DNA of 35,535 nucleotides. Origin: Chiua virens (Eukaryota; Basidiomycota; Agaricomycetes; Boletales; Boletaceae). The notes beneath the pieces were generated by a model. The model did no database searches and was not told where the DNA came from. It worked only from the letters and a program-made list of their open reading frames with translations. Numbering within the stretch: the stretch's first letter is position 1; every line of letters begins with the position of its first letter. The stretch is taken from NCBI GenBank assembly GCA_019787685.1, contig JAHNUO010000096.1, positions 1 to 35,535 on the forward strand, given 5' to 3'. Below, one piece after another: positions 23,671-34,238 of the stretch. A program made the position numbers and the translations under genes.

Positions 23671-24804
23671 ATGGCATCGCTCAAGAGTAACAGACGGGGA
23701 AACCCATATGCTGTAACTATTTTCTCTTTCAAGCACTTTTCGGTATTTTCATACCGCATTCCACAGCGTCCTCGAGGCTCCGACGGTGCCTGGCTCCATG
23801 ACCGTGCACCTTTGTCCTCTGCAAAAAGGAATAACGCGATTGCCCCTGTACCAGCTTCTGCAAACAGTGCAATTTCAAAGCTCGTCGTATCCAATCTTCA
23901 TTATGAGATCACGCCTAAAGACTTGGTGGTGAGTTACTTGATTCTTTGTTCCCTTGCTGTCGCTGATATTTCCAAAAGTCCATCTTTGGACAGATAGGCA
24001 CGCTCGTTCGCGAGCCAGCGATCAGGGTACGATGATTCCGAATTCGAATGCACGCAGTTATGTCGCCCCGTCTGGTCACTTCTATCGTGGTTCTGTTGCT
24101 GTGGTCAATTCGGGGGGTTCAATGACCGCTTTCGCTTCTGGCTCTTCAGTGGAAATGAACACCAAGCTAAACTTGACAAATCACCTTTTACTTTTAAAGT
24201 ACGATCGCAGCGGTCGCTCTTCTGGTGTTGCCTTCATTACGTATGAAAAGTCTGCGGAGGCGATTCGCGCCAAGAAAGAGTTTGAGGGGAAACTCGCAAA
24301 AGGTTCGTTGTCGATGCCTTGAGAGGGATAGGCTTGGTTTCGCTTCGCTAACGAGTTCGAAATGCTGACTTTGTCTGTTAGGACAACCCATGGAGATCGC
24401 GTTCGACACTGCACCGCCGCGTCGGGTGCGGTCCACAAGTATGCCTGGCGTTTCAACTGCTTCGTTGCTGAACAGAATTGAGAGGCCATCTCTTGCCGAG
24501 CGCTTAGAAAGCGGTGGAGATGCGCAATCACCAACCGCGTACGTAGCTCAGGCCCCTGGTCACTGTAACACACCATCATGTTACTCTTACTAGTACGGGT
24601 CCCGTCCGTGCAAGAGCACCTCGATCTGCAAGAGGCAGCGTGGCACCCAGGTCAAAGGTAGGGCGGCCAATTCGCCCGAAAGCCAAAACAGCGGAGGAGT
24701 TGGATAGAGAATTGGATGTCTTTATGGCGGATGATGGGAAGGATGCCCCAGAGCCCAAGGTCGCCGAACCTGTCACGGTGCCGCAGGACGTAGAGATGGC
24801 ATGA
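23671..24804 (+). CDS. YRA1: Aly/REF (Yra1/Mlo3)-type RNA-binding protein, 6 exons, 240 aa
   Basis: Exons 23671-23712, 23767-23928, 23979-24026, 24200-24302, 24382-24538 and 24594-24804 join in frame (introns 54, 50, 173, 79 and 55 nt) to give 240 residues, near yeast Yra1 (226). The family couples transcription to nuclear mRNA export by bridging the helicase Sub2/UAP56 and the Mex67 receptor. One RRM spans about residues 50-128, with RNP2 LVVSNL at 53-58 and RNP1 RSSGVAFI at 90-97. A basic linker (RARAPRSARGSVAPRSK) precedes the C-terminal Aly signature AKTAEELDRELDVFMADD at about 201-218. The N-terminus (MASLKSNRRGNPYA) lacks the usual LDxSLDDII-type helicase-binding box, so an upstream exon may be missing or the protein is a diverged paralogue. 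The first intron is divisible by three and could be retained. The name is by family. Confidence 0.83.
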
Positions 24805-25049
24805 AGCGTCCCACTATGGACATGATGTATTTATGCAGTTTATGATATGCTTTGGACGAGTGTTGAAACATTTTACTCAGTTGTTTGATGGTCAACTTGA
24901 TGTTCATAATGAGTCTTATACATATCTTCCATCCGCCTTGCAATCAACGTGCTGGTTGCAGCCTTCTTTGCACCTTAACGTGTGGACACCAGGCAAGAGC
25001 CAGAGGATAGGTGGGGTGGTTGACTGAAATATGCAAAGATATTGAGCTG

Positions 25050-25620
25050 ACTCGTGCACCTTACTTCGCTCCACGACGACGACCAACAAGTCTCTCTGTC
25101 GACGCTGGAGCCACTTCTCGCATTCCCCAGCATAGAATCCTTCACCTTCGACGCAATGTGCACCATCTCTTTGGACGACGACGCACTCGATACACTGACG
25201 AAACAGTGGCCAAAATTAACCCAGCTCTCCCTCGATAAGTCCCTTTTGTGGGGGGTCGAATTGCGCGTGACATATCGCGTACTCGCCACTCTCCTATTCC
25301 GCTGCACCGCGCTTGTATATTTCGCGGATGCCAAATCACGTCCTCAGTCCAAACTAGCCCGGGATTCTGCTAACGTCGTGACCGGGTAACGGGATCACCG
25401 GCAGAGCACCGACTTCGTCGCATCCATGATCGAGGATCGACCCAACATTGCAGCATTTTTGAGCCTTGTTCCCGAAGTTGCACAAGGTCTCATCGTCGTG
25501 GAGTGAGGAGCCTGAGGAGGTCACGTGCCTGAGGAGATGGGAGACGGTGGACAGTTTGTTGCCAAAGTTCTTGGCGGTGAGAGCGTAGTGCAAGGAATGG
25601 TATGAAAGAAGAAGTAAGGA
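25050..25620 (+). pseudogene. Remnant of an F-box/leucine-rich-type gene (copy 1)
   Basis: An open frame at 25054-25389 encodes the C-terminal leucine-rich-like part of a family expanded in mushroom genomes: STLEPLLAFPSIESFTFDAM, then DDDALDTLTKQWPKLTQLSL, with WGVELRVTYRVLATLL. It matches the frame near 27070-27400 residue by residue in many places (FPNVESFKFDAMCNIFFDDD). Past a stop at 25387, family-like sequence (IAAFLSLVPEVAQ) continues in another arrangement before further stops. No F-box part precedes it, so it is a 5'-truncated, broken copy. Working members act as substrate adaptors of SCF ubiquitin ligases. Confidence 0.6.
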
Positions 25621-26613
25621 GGGAAATAACGGAGCTCCTGTATAAATCCGAGCATCTTGCTATGCTACACATGAATTTAAGTCGTACGAAAGTTGTATGT
25701 CTTGCCCCATGTGGTGACCAAGTGCTTTAAATCTGTATCCACGAGTATTAGAGTCGGAGAGTCGGAAGATATACCTACTATTTACTAAGTATAGGTTACT
25801 GAGACTCGGGTGCTGACGTAGCATGACAACTTAAATCAGAATCGTATAGCTAGGAAGGGTTCGTTCACTACCAGTGGCTCCATTCATCACTCGATCCTCG
25901 ACGTGTTCATGTCTCTGTTACAGAAAGGGGGAGACGTGCCAGTAGTATAGACGGTATAGCCTGGCTGTTTTGATGTACACATTTACTGCACTCAAGTTGA
26001 AATGTCAGTGATGTAACAGCTGCGCAGGCGTACAGTCACGGTACAGTCACTGCTCTCCAGGCTGACAATGTGTCTCAGTAACAGTCCCACTACAGAAAAT
26101 AGCTTTACCCTGCTATGTTTATGTGTCTCCGAGTCGTCTCGATGTTTTGACTTGCTGTGATCTAAGATCTTGCGATCATCGTTAGGTCATTGTCCAGTCG
26201 GGACTCGGTTAGTGTGGTTGCTATTGTCCAGAGAAGTTTCCAGATCCTGGATCGCATAAGGGAGTAACAACGCGATTCAAATTAAATCACTTCCCGCATT
26301 CCCCAACGACTTGAAGACGCCCGTATCATACGCTGACAAAAAAGCCAAGCCCGTTGGCGTCCACGACCAGAGTCTGGTGTGCACCTACAAACTTACATGC
26401 TTATATCCTAAGACCACTTGTAATTTCAAGTTGTAAGTATCTATAACCGTACCTGTATGTGGTCAAGCCTACATTGGCATGTCGCTGTGAGTTGCTTGGT
26501 AGGTAAGGGTTACGTTGTTTGGTCGAAGTTCATGAATTATGGCATCCGTTAGGCTCAGAGTCTTCTGAACTTTTCAAGTGCACGGACATCTTGGACAAAA
26601 CCTTGTGTGCAAG
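25621..26613. other. Intergenic stretch between the F-box remnants
   Basis: No coding sequence is recognised. A small direct repeat, tacagtcacggtacagtcac, lies near 26030-26060. Otherwise nothing specific is seen. Confidence 0.4.
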
Positions 26614-27620
26614 ATGGGCCATCGATGTTTGAACGTCGTCGAGGTACAGCAAACCATCTTCGTTGAGGTCCTCGATAAACCACGGGGCAAAGGTACTCTG
26701 GCCAAACTTGCTCGCACATGTCACCGAACCCTCAGTAACACTGCTCTCAATGTCTTGTGGGCAAGGTTGCCTTCGATCACCTACCTCATCCGGTGTCTTC
26801 CTCCAGAATTGTGGGAGATTGAAGGCCATAACATGGCATGTTCTCGAGTGTTTCCTAGTTCAACACCAACTGATCATGCAAAGACATTCCGACGACTGAT
26901 GTTACACAGCGACTGGAAAATCTTCTTCAGCTACTCGTCTCGAGTACGGTCCTTGTCTGGCTTTGGAGGTATGGGGTCATGTGCATCTCTGGACCTATCG
27001 GGAACGACTCACCGATGTCTCACTGTCCACCGATTCTGACGAATGGCCATCCGACGATGAACGAGAACACCTCTCTATCCACATTCCAACCACTCCTGGT
27101 ATTTCCTAATGTGGAATCCTTCAAATTCGATGCCATGTGCAACATTTTCTTCGACGACGACACGATGAAGACCGTAGTGACAATACGCTGGCCAAAGCTG
27201 ATGGCCTTCTGCCTCGATACATCGTCCGGCTGGGGCACCGAGTCGCGCATAACCCACCGTGGGCTTATCACACTTCTCCGCTGCCCTTCACTTCGCGAAT
27301 TTGAGCTCTCGGTGAACTTTGCAGAGATTGATCTGCCACAAGACCAGAGACCAGAGACCAGACTCACGCCCAGCGAACGGGTTCTTCAGCCGTTGCGAGC
27401 GTGCTGAATTTGTCACATCAACGCTCGGTTATCGCACCACAATCGCAGCCTGCTTGAGTGACATCTATGCCTTTTGAAATCGGTCGAATCGTCAGGGGAC
27501 GAGGATGGGGGGGAGGAAGAGGAAAGTGTACTCTGAGTTGTGAGGAAGTGAATAATCTGTTGCCTGGATTCTTGGAAGTGAGGAAGCAATGCTGGAATTG
27601 GCGCGGAAAAAAGCAAAAGA
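26614..27620 (+). pseudogene. Frame-broken F-box protein gene (copy 2)
   Basis: From ATG 26614 the frame gives an F-box-like N-terminus (GTLAKLARTCHRTLSNTALN, then VLWARLPSITYLIRCLPPEL). It continues through SDWKIFFSYSSRVRSLSGFG to about 26965. The next family-like stretch (VWGHVHLWTYRERLTDVS, DSDEWPSDDE) is in a second frame. The leucine-rich-like part (FQPLLVFPNVESFKFDAM, then WGTESRITHRGLITLLRCPS) is in a third frame at about 27054-27407. Acidic residues and LPGFLEVRKQCWNWR near 27540-27600 look like the usual C-terminal end. No GT-AG introns would repair these changes, so I call it a pseudogene, although sequencing indels could mimic this. It is more complete than copy 1, about 2 kb upstream. 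Confidence 0.65.
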
Positions 27621-27815
27621 AGATCTCATTGCGCAGTCGAGGATGTGTTATCTCTGTGACTTTTTGGCAGGGGGAGCCACGGTATAGACACATTCACATT
27701 TTACGGTATTAGACCAAATTGATGTCACGACTGCATTTGTAGAACAGACCGGTGCCAGTGAAAACTACATGCGATATTGTTCGACTCCCGGGCCGATGTG
27801 TGTGACAGTGGTGCA

Positions 27816-28727
27816 TCAGTCAATACTCAAATGACCTATGTCAGAGGTTGTTACCAGAGGTCCCGGTAGCGCTTGACGCGTCATCAACCCCCTGCGTTCA
27901 TTCAAACGTCGCATGGCCTCCTCGCGAATGTACCGCGCTCTCCAGCCAAGGGTTCCGCCCACTGACGAGGCTTCCCCTGCTGGGGCCTGGGCCGGTAGGT
28001 AGGCTGATGTCGACGAAGAGTTATGCTGACTTGCGCTTTGAGCATCGACGGTTTCTTCTCCCCTTTTCTCGCCAGCCTGGGCTCTCCGCATCCGCCAATC
28101 TCCCCGCGTTCGCGTTGGGGTTGGCTCAAGCGCTGACGCTGTCTCAAACGACGAGCTGGCCAGATTTGCGCTTCGAGCGTTGATGGTCGCTTCACCGATC
28201 ACGCCGGCGGTGTGCGTGGCACCGGTCTGGACAGTACAGAACGTTCCTGTACGTCTCCCCCGCCAATCATTCACGACTGGGGACGTAGGTAGTCTCGCGA
28301 GTATTCTCGCAGCAGTGGATTCCTTCGCAGCGTTCCTTGTCGGCCCAGACCCTCTCCCCATCTCTGTCCCATCGACTATGTAAAAATCCGTATCAACAAA
28401 TCGTGATAACCGCAGTGACCACTTGGTAGTACTTACAATAAAAGAGGGAGGTGTAGGTGGGACGTTGAATGGGCCCGGAAGTCGTCATCACCCAGTTTAT
28501 CTGATCATCGAGGGGGTCTCCGTAAAGCGAGCGTAAGCGCTCGATGAGCAGACGTTGATAAGCTAGTTAGAAAGGTAAGGTGGTATCGTTCGTAAGGCCT
28601 GCGGGGGTCATTACTCTGGTATATACGTACAGCGCGGTTCGGATTCGGGCGTGGTGGGGCTGCCCTCAGATGGCCCATGAGTGTGATGCCTGAGAGGAGT
28701 TGACGCGCCTCGCACTGCAGTTGACAT
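27816..28727 (-). CDS. dsRNA-binding-domain protein, 3 exons, 260 aa
   Basis: On the minus strand, ATG at 28727 opens exon 1 (28727-28631). Donor gtacgt and acceptor ctaactag remove 68 nt. Exon 2 is 28562-28437, then donor gtaagt and acceptor ttacatag remove 61 nt. Exon 3 (28375-27816) runs to TGA. The joined protein has a Ser/Thr/Pro-rich N-terminus (about 1-32) and then a dsRBM at about 33-105: YQRLLIERLRSLYG as helix 1, INWVMTTSGP and YTSLFYFDGTEMGRGSGPTR for the strands, and NAAKESTAARILARL as helix 2 with the expected K-A-AA pattern. The domain is split across exons 2 and 3. The remaining 150 residues are low in hydrophobicity and end with GWRARYIREEAMRRLNERRG. There is no helicase, RNase III or deaminase domain, so it is a stand-alone dsRNA-binding protein. 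Its partner and role are unknown. Confidence 0.72.
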
Positions 28728-30761
28728 GCTCCGAATGATATCTTTCTGTAAGAAGGCGGCTCGCTATCTTCGAAAGAACCGTGTTCCTAGGTGGTATGGG
28801 AAAGGACAGCCTTGATGATGGCCGTCAGAATAAGCTCACGGTCATATGTGGCAGCTGTGAGCGGATATTCCGTCAATGCTGATGGGAACGTTGGTTTACA
28901 TGTGGATTCGCAGCTGCTCAAATACCGACCTCCCGGACCCGAACTTCTGTGTGCGCCAATGCGGCATGTTTTAGTTCCAGTTTCACCAAGGAGACCCATA
29001 GCAGTAGAAGCCTGAGACCCTGACTTACCTGGATTGGCATAGCTCGGTAAACGAAATCTTCATATAGACTGAGTCACTTGACTTGAGCTCCACAATATTA
29101 TGGGACACTGGCTTGCATTGATGGCGAGTTGTCAGCCCAAGTCATCACTTAAGAAGTTCACTCCCGTGCAAGTCGGTCATGCTCACAATATTTCCGGCTC
29201 CTTCAAGTTCGTCGGTCGTGAGCGCAGCCTAAGAATTGTCTTTAGTCACACAGTATCACACGGTAAATTAATCATCCATACGTTACAAAACGTTGCAAAG
29301 AAATACAGCCATCTTTATGTCCGGTAACGTTCTTCGCCCGGTGATGCTGGAGATGAAAGTGAAATTTCCACCCAGCGTTGTGCTTGAAAGGAACAGAAAT
29401 CGGTGTCGGGTCTCTATCGGATCTGCTTTTATGTTGAGGTATCACATCAAACAGGATTTCTCCTCTGCAGACTTCAGTGAATCAGTGTATATCTCTGATT
29501 TTCCCCACAGCTCGGGAGATTGGAGAAGTGAAAACAATATGACTCGCCCCCGCTGGCCGCTTGATGCAGTTTAAGAATGATGAGGATGGACGACTGACAT
29601 CACCGCGAAACCTACAGGAATCAACGTTGTAGCAGCCGCAGAGGAAATGGATTTCTTCGTCGAGATGAAGTTCTCCGCATACACATTATCTGAATTCTCG
29701 CCCTTCAAATCCCAACGCAAGCCAGAATGAGACGCTGGCAAAACGAGCTTCTGATAACGCAGTAAGCCAACATAGAGAGAGCATATCCAACCTAGCATCC
29801 CTCCTCAGAGTATGCCAGTCATAGACAGGGCACCTCGAGCATCGATGGTAGGGATGGAAATCAAAATAGGAGGGGTTGAAGCCCTCTGTCTACCCTTGAG
29901 CTGAGAGATACGTGTATGTGGAATCGATGCAGGCATAACTTGAATATCATGTTCTCCAAAAATGGGCCCCAGTTCTCTCGAATGCATTTCACAACGGCGA
30001 TCGTGGACTCCGTGGGCCGGTATACTTGGCTCAGACGCCTGGGTTGTGAAGGTGACCGTCCATGATTTCACTAGAACCTCAAGAGGTCAAGTTCCACATT
30101 CAGATGGTAAATAACAATAACTTGCGTTTTGCTCTCGAGTTGGCCAGTAGCGATCGGGAACTGGCAGGTGAAATTTTCTTTCAGAAGTCCTGTAAACCTC
30201 AGGAAAGAGATGGGGTCAAAAGGAAGAGACAAGAGTTCGTGGTGATGATGTCCGATTCCGTTTGTGTGACCAAGCCGTGCCTCCCAGTGTTACCTCAATA
30301 ATACTTCCAACTCCGAAGGTCGTGATGTCAGGCTCTTCGTTATCGGTTCCGAATGTGTGCAAGAAAACAAGACCCATCCTATGAATAGGGCTGAGGGGCA
30401 AGGAGATTGAGACCGCGTCAATCGGACAGGGGGCTTTGGACGGGGGACGTTGTCTGGTGTGTTGTTGTGAGTAACTTGCTTCAAGGTTTGCCGCATGGCG
30501 AAACTGACCGGGTCGGAGTCCTTGAAAGGAATGACAATATTCAATATTCATATTCAAGTCCAAGTTGCATTCCTCGAACACTTCACCATATTTCCGCTGA
30601 TTCACACTTCCGGCCTCCGTGTGTTGCATACATTTCCAACGGTCATTGCTTTGGGACGTCTCGATTCAGATAAAGGGGGTTCTAGTTCAAAATGCTGGCG
30701 ACCCTCATATGCTTCCAAGTCCAGTCCCTGGCAGCCTGCTTCTCCTTGAGTTGCCATTTGA
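28728..30761. other. Coding-like but unresolved region
   Basis: Several frames have protein-like composition: 28791-29015 plus, 29100-29327 plus, 29293-29574 plus, 29805-30071 minus (with PIFGEHDIQVMPASIPHTR) and 29571-29798 minus (with SGLRWDLKGENSDNVYAENF, then ATTLIPVGFAVM). I could not join them into one gene with good splice sites or tie them to a family. They may be fragments of one or more decayed genes, or exons of a gene continuing from 31163 on the minus strand. Confidence 0.3.
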
Positions 30762-31163
30762 TTATAGCTTGTCTGACACTTTCCCTTTCCCCTCGCGATC
30801 CCTTCCATCTTTCCCCCCGCTGGATGAACTCTGATGAGATTTCTTGTCCAAGTCGCTCTTTTTTATGGGTTGTCCCAAAACTTCCTCGCAGGCGGGGAAG
30901 TTGCCCCATAGCCTGCCAGTGTCTCCGGTCGAACGTTGGGATATCATGGCTGGGGACGCCGGACCAATCCCTTTTTGTTCAGAAAGAAGCCTAACACAGC
31001 AAACGAGGTCGTCGTGGAGGATATATCGCACCATAGGCTGTGTGGATTTCAACTGTGAGACCAACGTGGGATGGGCCTGGGTCCAGCCATATCCAAAACT
31101 TGCGAGCCCCAGCGTAGCAAGCGACAGTGTATAGATGTTTCGCCGTGTAATGCGTTGAAGCAT
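30762..31163 (-). CDS. Putative signal-anchored protein, N-terminal part, 133 codons
   Basis: ATG at 31163 starts a basic N-terminus (MLQRITRRNIY), then a hydrophobic segment (TLSLATLGLASFGYGW, about residues 12-27), giving a plausible mitochondrial or membrane anchor. HPTLVSQLK and MVRYILHDD follow, then CEEVLGQPIKKSDL. The last motif and the single N-terminal membrane segment faintly recall COA1/DUF1783 mitochondrial assembly factors, but the rest of that fold is not visible. After about residue 110 the frame turns into low-complexity Ser/Gly/Lys, while an overlapping frame at 30682-30909 looks as protein-like, so a frameshift or intron near 30830 is likely. It is divergent from the transporter at 31468. 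Treat it as partial or broken; function unassigned. Confidence 0.4.
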   Translation of the reverse strand: MLQRITRRNIYTLSLATLGLASFGYGWTQAHPTLVSQLKSTQPMVRYILHDDLVCCVRLLSEQKGIGPASPAMISQRSTGDTGRLWGNFPACEEVLGQPIKKSDLDKKSHQSSSSGGKDGRDREGKGKVSDKL

Positions 31164-31467
31164 TCAGGGAAGAATATTAAATCCTCGTGGAAGTGTCCCG
31201 TGTCTTTCGCGAGTTTGCTTCATTCTAATACTCTTCCTTTAGCGGATGCTTCGACGGCCCCGACTCGGATCCTAAATGTTCCTCAGGGACTGCCTCACGT
31301 CTGTAGTGAGTTTGCGGAAACTGTTTAGCATCTCGACTCTCGAGCCATGCCGCATGCCTGATGGCTTCGCCAGACAGAGCCTGAGAAGCGAATGGCCAAT
31401 GTACATATAATCTCACTTGGTCACAGTGCTACGACAGACGCCGATACCTTTCTCCCTCTTTGTTACC

Positions 31468-33735
31468 ATGCCCTCAGAGGAAGGTAAAATCGACAGCGAG
31501 AAAGAGGGTGATCGTGGAGGAAAGTCCGAGGTCGTCCCTGTCTTTCAAGGTGACACGCAAGACGTCTATGACGAGCCCACCGTCGATCCGGTATACCAGA
31601 AAAAAGCACAAATCCTCAATGATGCACTGCAAGATATTGGCATGGGGCGGTACCAGGCAAGTTTTCTTTTTCCTATATCTACTGTACCACTGCTTTGGTA
31701 TGTTAATTGACGTCGTGCCTTCAAGTGGTTCTTGTTTGTCGTCGCTGGCTTTGGTTGGCTATCGTGAGTGTCCCGTATAGCAATCTGTCGTCGAACCAGC
31801 CTGGGCTCAATGATATACCCGGTCAACTAGGGATAACCTTTGGCCTGTGGGCATTCTGGTTATACTTGCTTATGGTGATCACTGATCAGTATCGATCTAC
31901 CTTTAGACCGTCACGGATCTAATTCTCACTCCCGTGGTATACGAATTTAACGCCCAAGGACCGTACCTCAAGATTGCTCAGAACATTGGGCTGCTCGTTG
32001 GATCTGCCTTTTGGGGTGTCGCGTCAGACGTTTGGGGTCGTCGGTGAGGTATATCGTGTCGGTGTATTGGATTTTGTTTAACGTTACTCAGGTGGACATT
32101 TAACCTGACACTCTTCATCACAGGAGTATTTTCAGCTGCGGCTGGAGCCTCACCAAACTATATCACTCTCTGCGCGCTCACAGCGGTTTGGTCAATCGGT
32201 GTCGGTGGGAACTTGCCTGTGGACTCGGCGGTATTTCTTGGTTAGTCTGACCGCCTTTGTTTCACCTGCGCAAACCAACCCTCGCTGCCAGAATTTGTTC
32301 CCGCATCCCATCAATACTTGCTCACCGTCCTCTCCATCTGGTGGGCTTTCGGACAATTATTAGGAACGATGGTATGTGAAGATCCCTTCTCCGAGCGGAT
32401 TGCGTCACGAAATGTTTGAATAGGTCGCTTGGCCACTCATGTCGTATCTCTCGTGTTCCGGCCCTCCGTCACCTTGTCCTGCTTCTTCGAACGAAGGGTG
32501 GCGATATTTTCTTTATGCCATGGGCGCTCTCATGATGGTTTTATGGTTCCTTCGATTCTTCATATTTCGTCTTTATGAAAGCCCCAAATACCTTATGAGT
32601 CGTGGGAAGGACGAAGAGGCTGTTAAAGTCGTTCATAAAGTCGCGGCTTATAATGGGAAGACAAGTTCTCTCACCGTAGAACACCTCAAAGCGTCGAGGG
32701 GCTCTCAACGGCGTTGCCCGAAAGAACGACCACGATAGACATCTCAGTGATAAGTGTTCTAAGGCGGAAACTTGCAGTTTTCGATTCGCATCATGTCAGA
32801 CCCTTGTTCGCGACTCGGAAGCTGGCGTACTCGACTATCTTGCTGATCATTTTGTGGGGTAAGCTATTGCACTCTACATTTGGTTGGTTGAAAACGAACC
32901 ATCATCAATACAGCGCTCATCGGGCTTGCTTCCCACTGTAAGTGCAACCCGCTCACCACATGCTTGGTGCTCAGCTTTTCGCTTTTCCTTAGGTACAATG
33001 GCTTCATAACATACTTGTGGGTTATAAAAGCGAGGTTTTGGAGCGCAGCACACCTAATGGATTTCTGCCAGCCTCGAAACCAGGGGAGCCGATTTCGGCG
33101 ACAGTTCCTTGTATAAAACCTACCGTGGTGTGAGCTCCATAGCCCACGTATCAGGAAACTAGTACTGACTTGAGTGCCAGGAAATTATCCTAAGCGTGAT
33201 TGGTGCTCCGGGTGCGCTCTTGGCAGGGTATTGTGTTGAGTTGCCGTCCCTTGGACGCCGCGGTACCCTTTCGATATTCACAAGTATGTGACCTGTGAGA
33301 CCACCCACTGAGCGTGTTTTATGCTGAAAGAAACCGTCTAGTTCTCACAGGTGTATTTCTTTTTGCGTCAACCACGGCACGCAAGTCGGAAGCACTTATG
33401 GGATGGAATTGTGCATATAGCTTTACAAGCAACATCATGTACGGCGTGTTGTACGCCATTTCCCCCCGAGTTGTTCCCTACGAACGCCCGAGGGACAGGA
33501 GATGCCATCGTCGACAGTTCAAATCGTATATTTGGTGTCCTGGTGAGTGACCTCGTCGGACCCTTAATCCAGGTAGGTATCAAAGCTAATACCAGTGGTG
33601 TAGGCACCTGTCATTGCTCTGTACACCAATTTGAACACGTCCGTGCCGATCTACATCTCTAGTGCGATATTCCTTGTCGCTGGACTGATATCTTTACTGT
33701 TGCCTTATGATCCTCGCGGAAAGGCGTCTCTGTAG
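31468..33735 (+). pseudogene. MFS transporter gene (sugar/SV2-like type) with frame breaks
   Basis: The 5' exons are clean: 31468-31656, 31726-31763, 31831-31846, 31907-32043, 32092-32240, 32292-32371 and 32424 onward. They encode DALQDIGMGRYQ, FLFVVAGFGWLSDNLWP, AQNIGLLVGSAFWG, ASDVWGRRW (the loop 2-3 motif), GVGGNLPVDSAVFLEFVP, SHQYLLTVLSIWWAFGQLLG and FRLYESPKYLMSRGKDEEAV, all typical of a 12-helix fungal MFS carrier. Frame breaks follow near 32692-32697, near 32930 (LASHC where LAFPL is usual), in 33000-33110, and at a run of six C at 33462-33467 that separates YGVLYAISP from ELFPTNARGTGDAIV. The last exon (33604-33735) is again clean and ends PYDPRGKASL. It is a recent pseudogene, or an intact gene in sequence with indel errors. 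The first intron uses a GC donor and exon 3 is only 16 nt. The substrate is unknown. Confidence 0.8.
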
Positions 33736-34238
33736 CCATAGATCTTTTTCTTGAATACTTTACGATTTGTAGATAGTGATAACTTACGATCTTGTGTCGA
33801 GTAGCATGTTTGGGTCTTATGGACTCGGAATCTCGGCAAAATTTAGTTTATGCGGTACCTTGCGATGATCATCTGAGGATAAACAGTTTGGCCGGCCAAG
33901 TCGATCGACATGTTTGATTGGAAATTTTGACTCCGATATTAATCTGCCAGTAGTATCATGATGGCCACAGAGATCGATCGATGCACTGGCCATTGAATTC
34001 TGGCAAAATCGGCCGGAACTCGAAAGACTTAGTTGTTAACATGAGGTATTTCAGCTCGATAAACTTCGGAAACGGTCCAAAAGTTTCATTACATAAGAAG
34101 GGACAGAGAACGAGCGTCTAAAAGAAGCACGCGCCTGCCTCGATCAAACGAGGCGCTCGTACTAGAAGTAGTACAGGCACCCTCACAATAGCGAAGGGAT
34201 ATATGTACTGACAAAATTCAGTTCGTATCTAGGCCGAT
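33736..34238. other. Intergenic, nothing recognised
   Basis: AT-rich sequence follows the transporter stop, with short inverted pieces around the gatcgatcga-type motif near 33970. No gene or RNA is seen. Confidence 0.45.
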
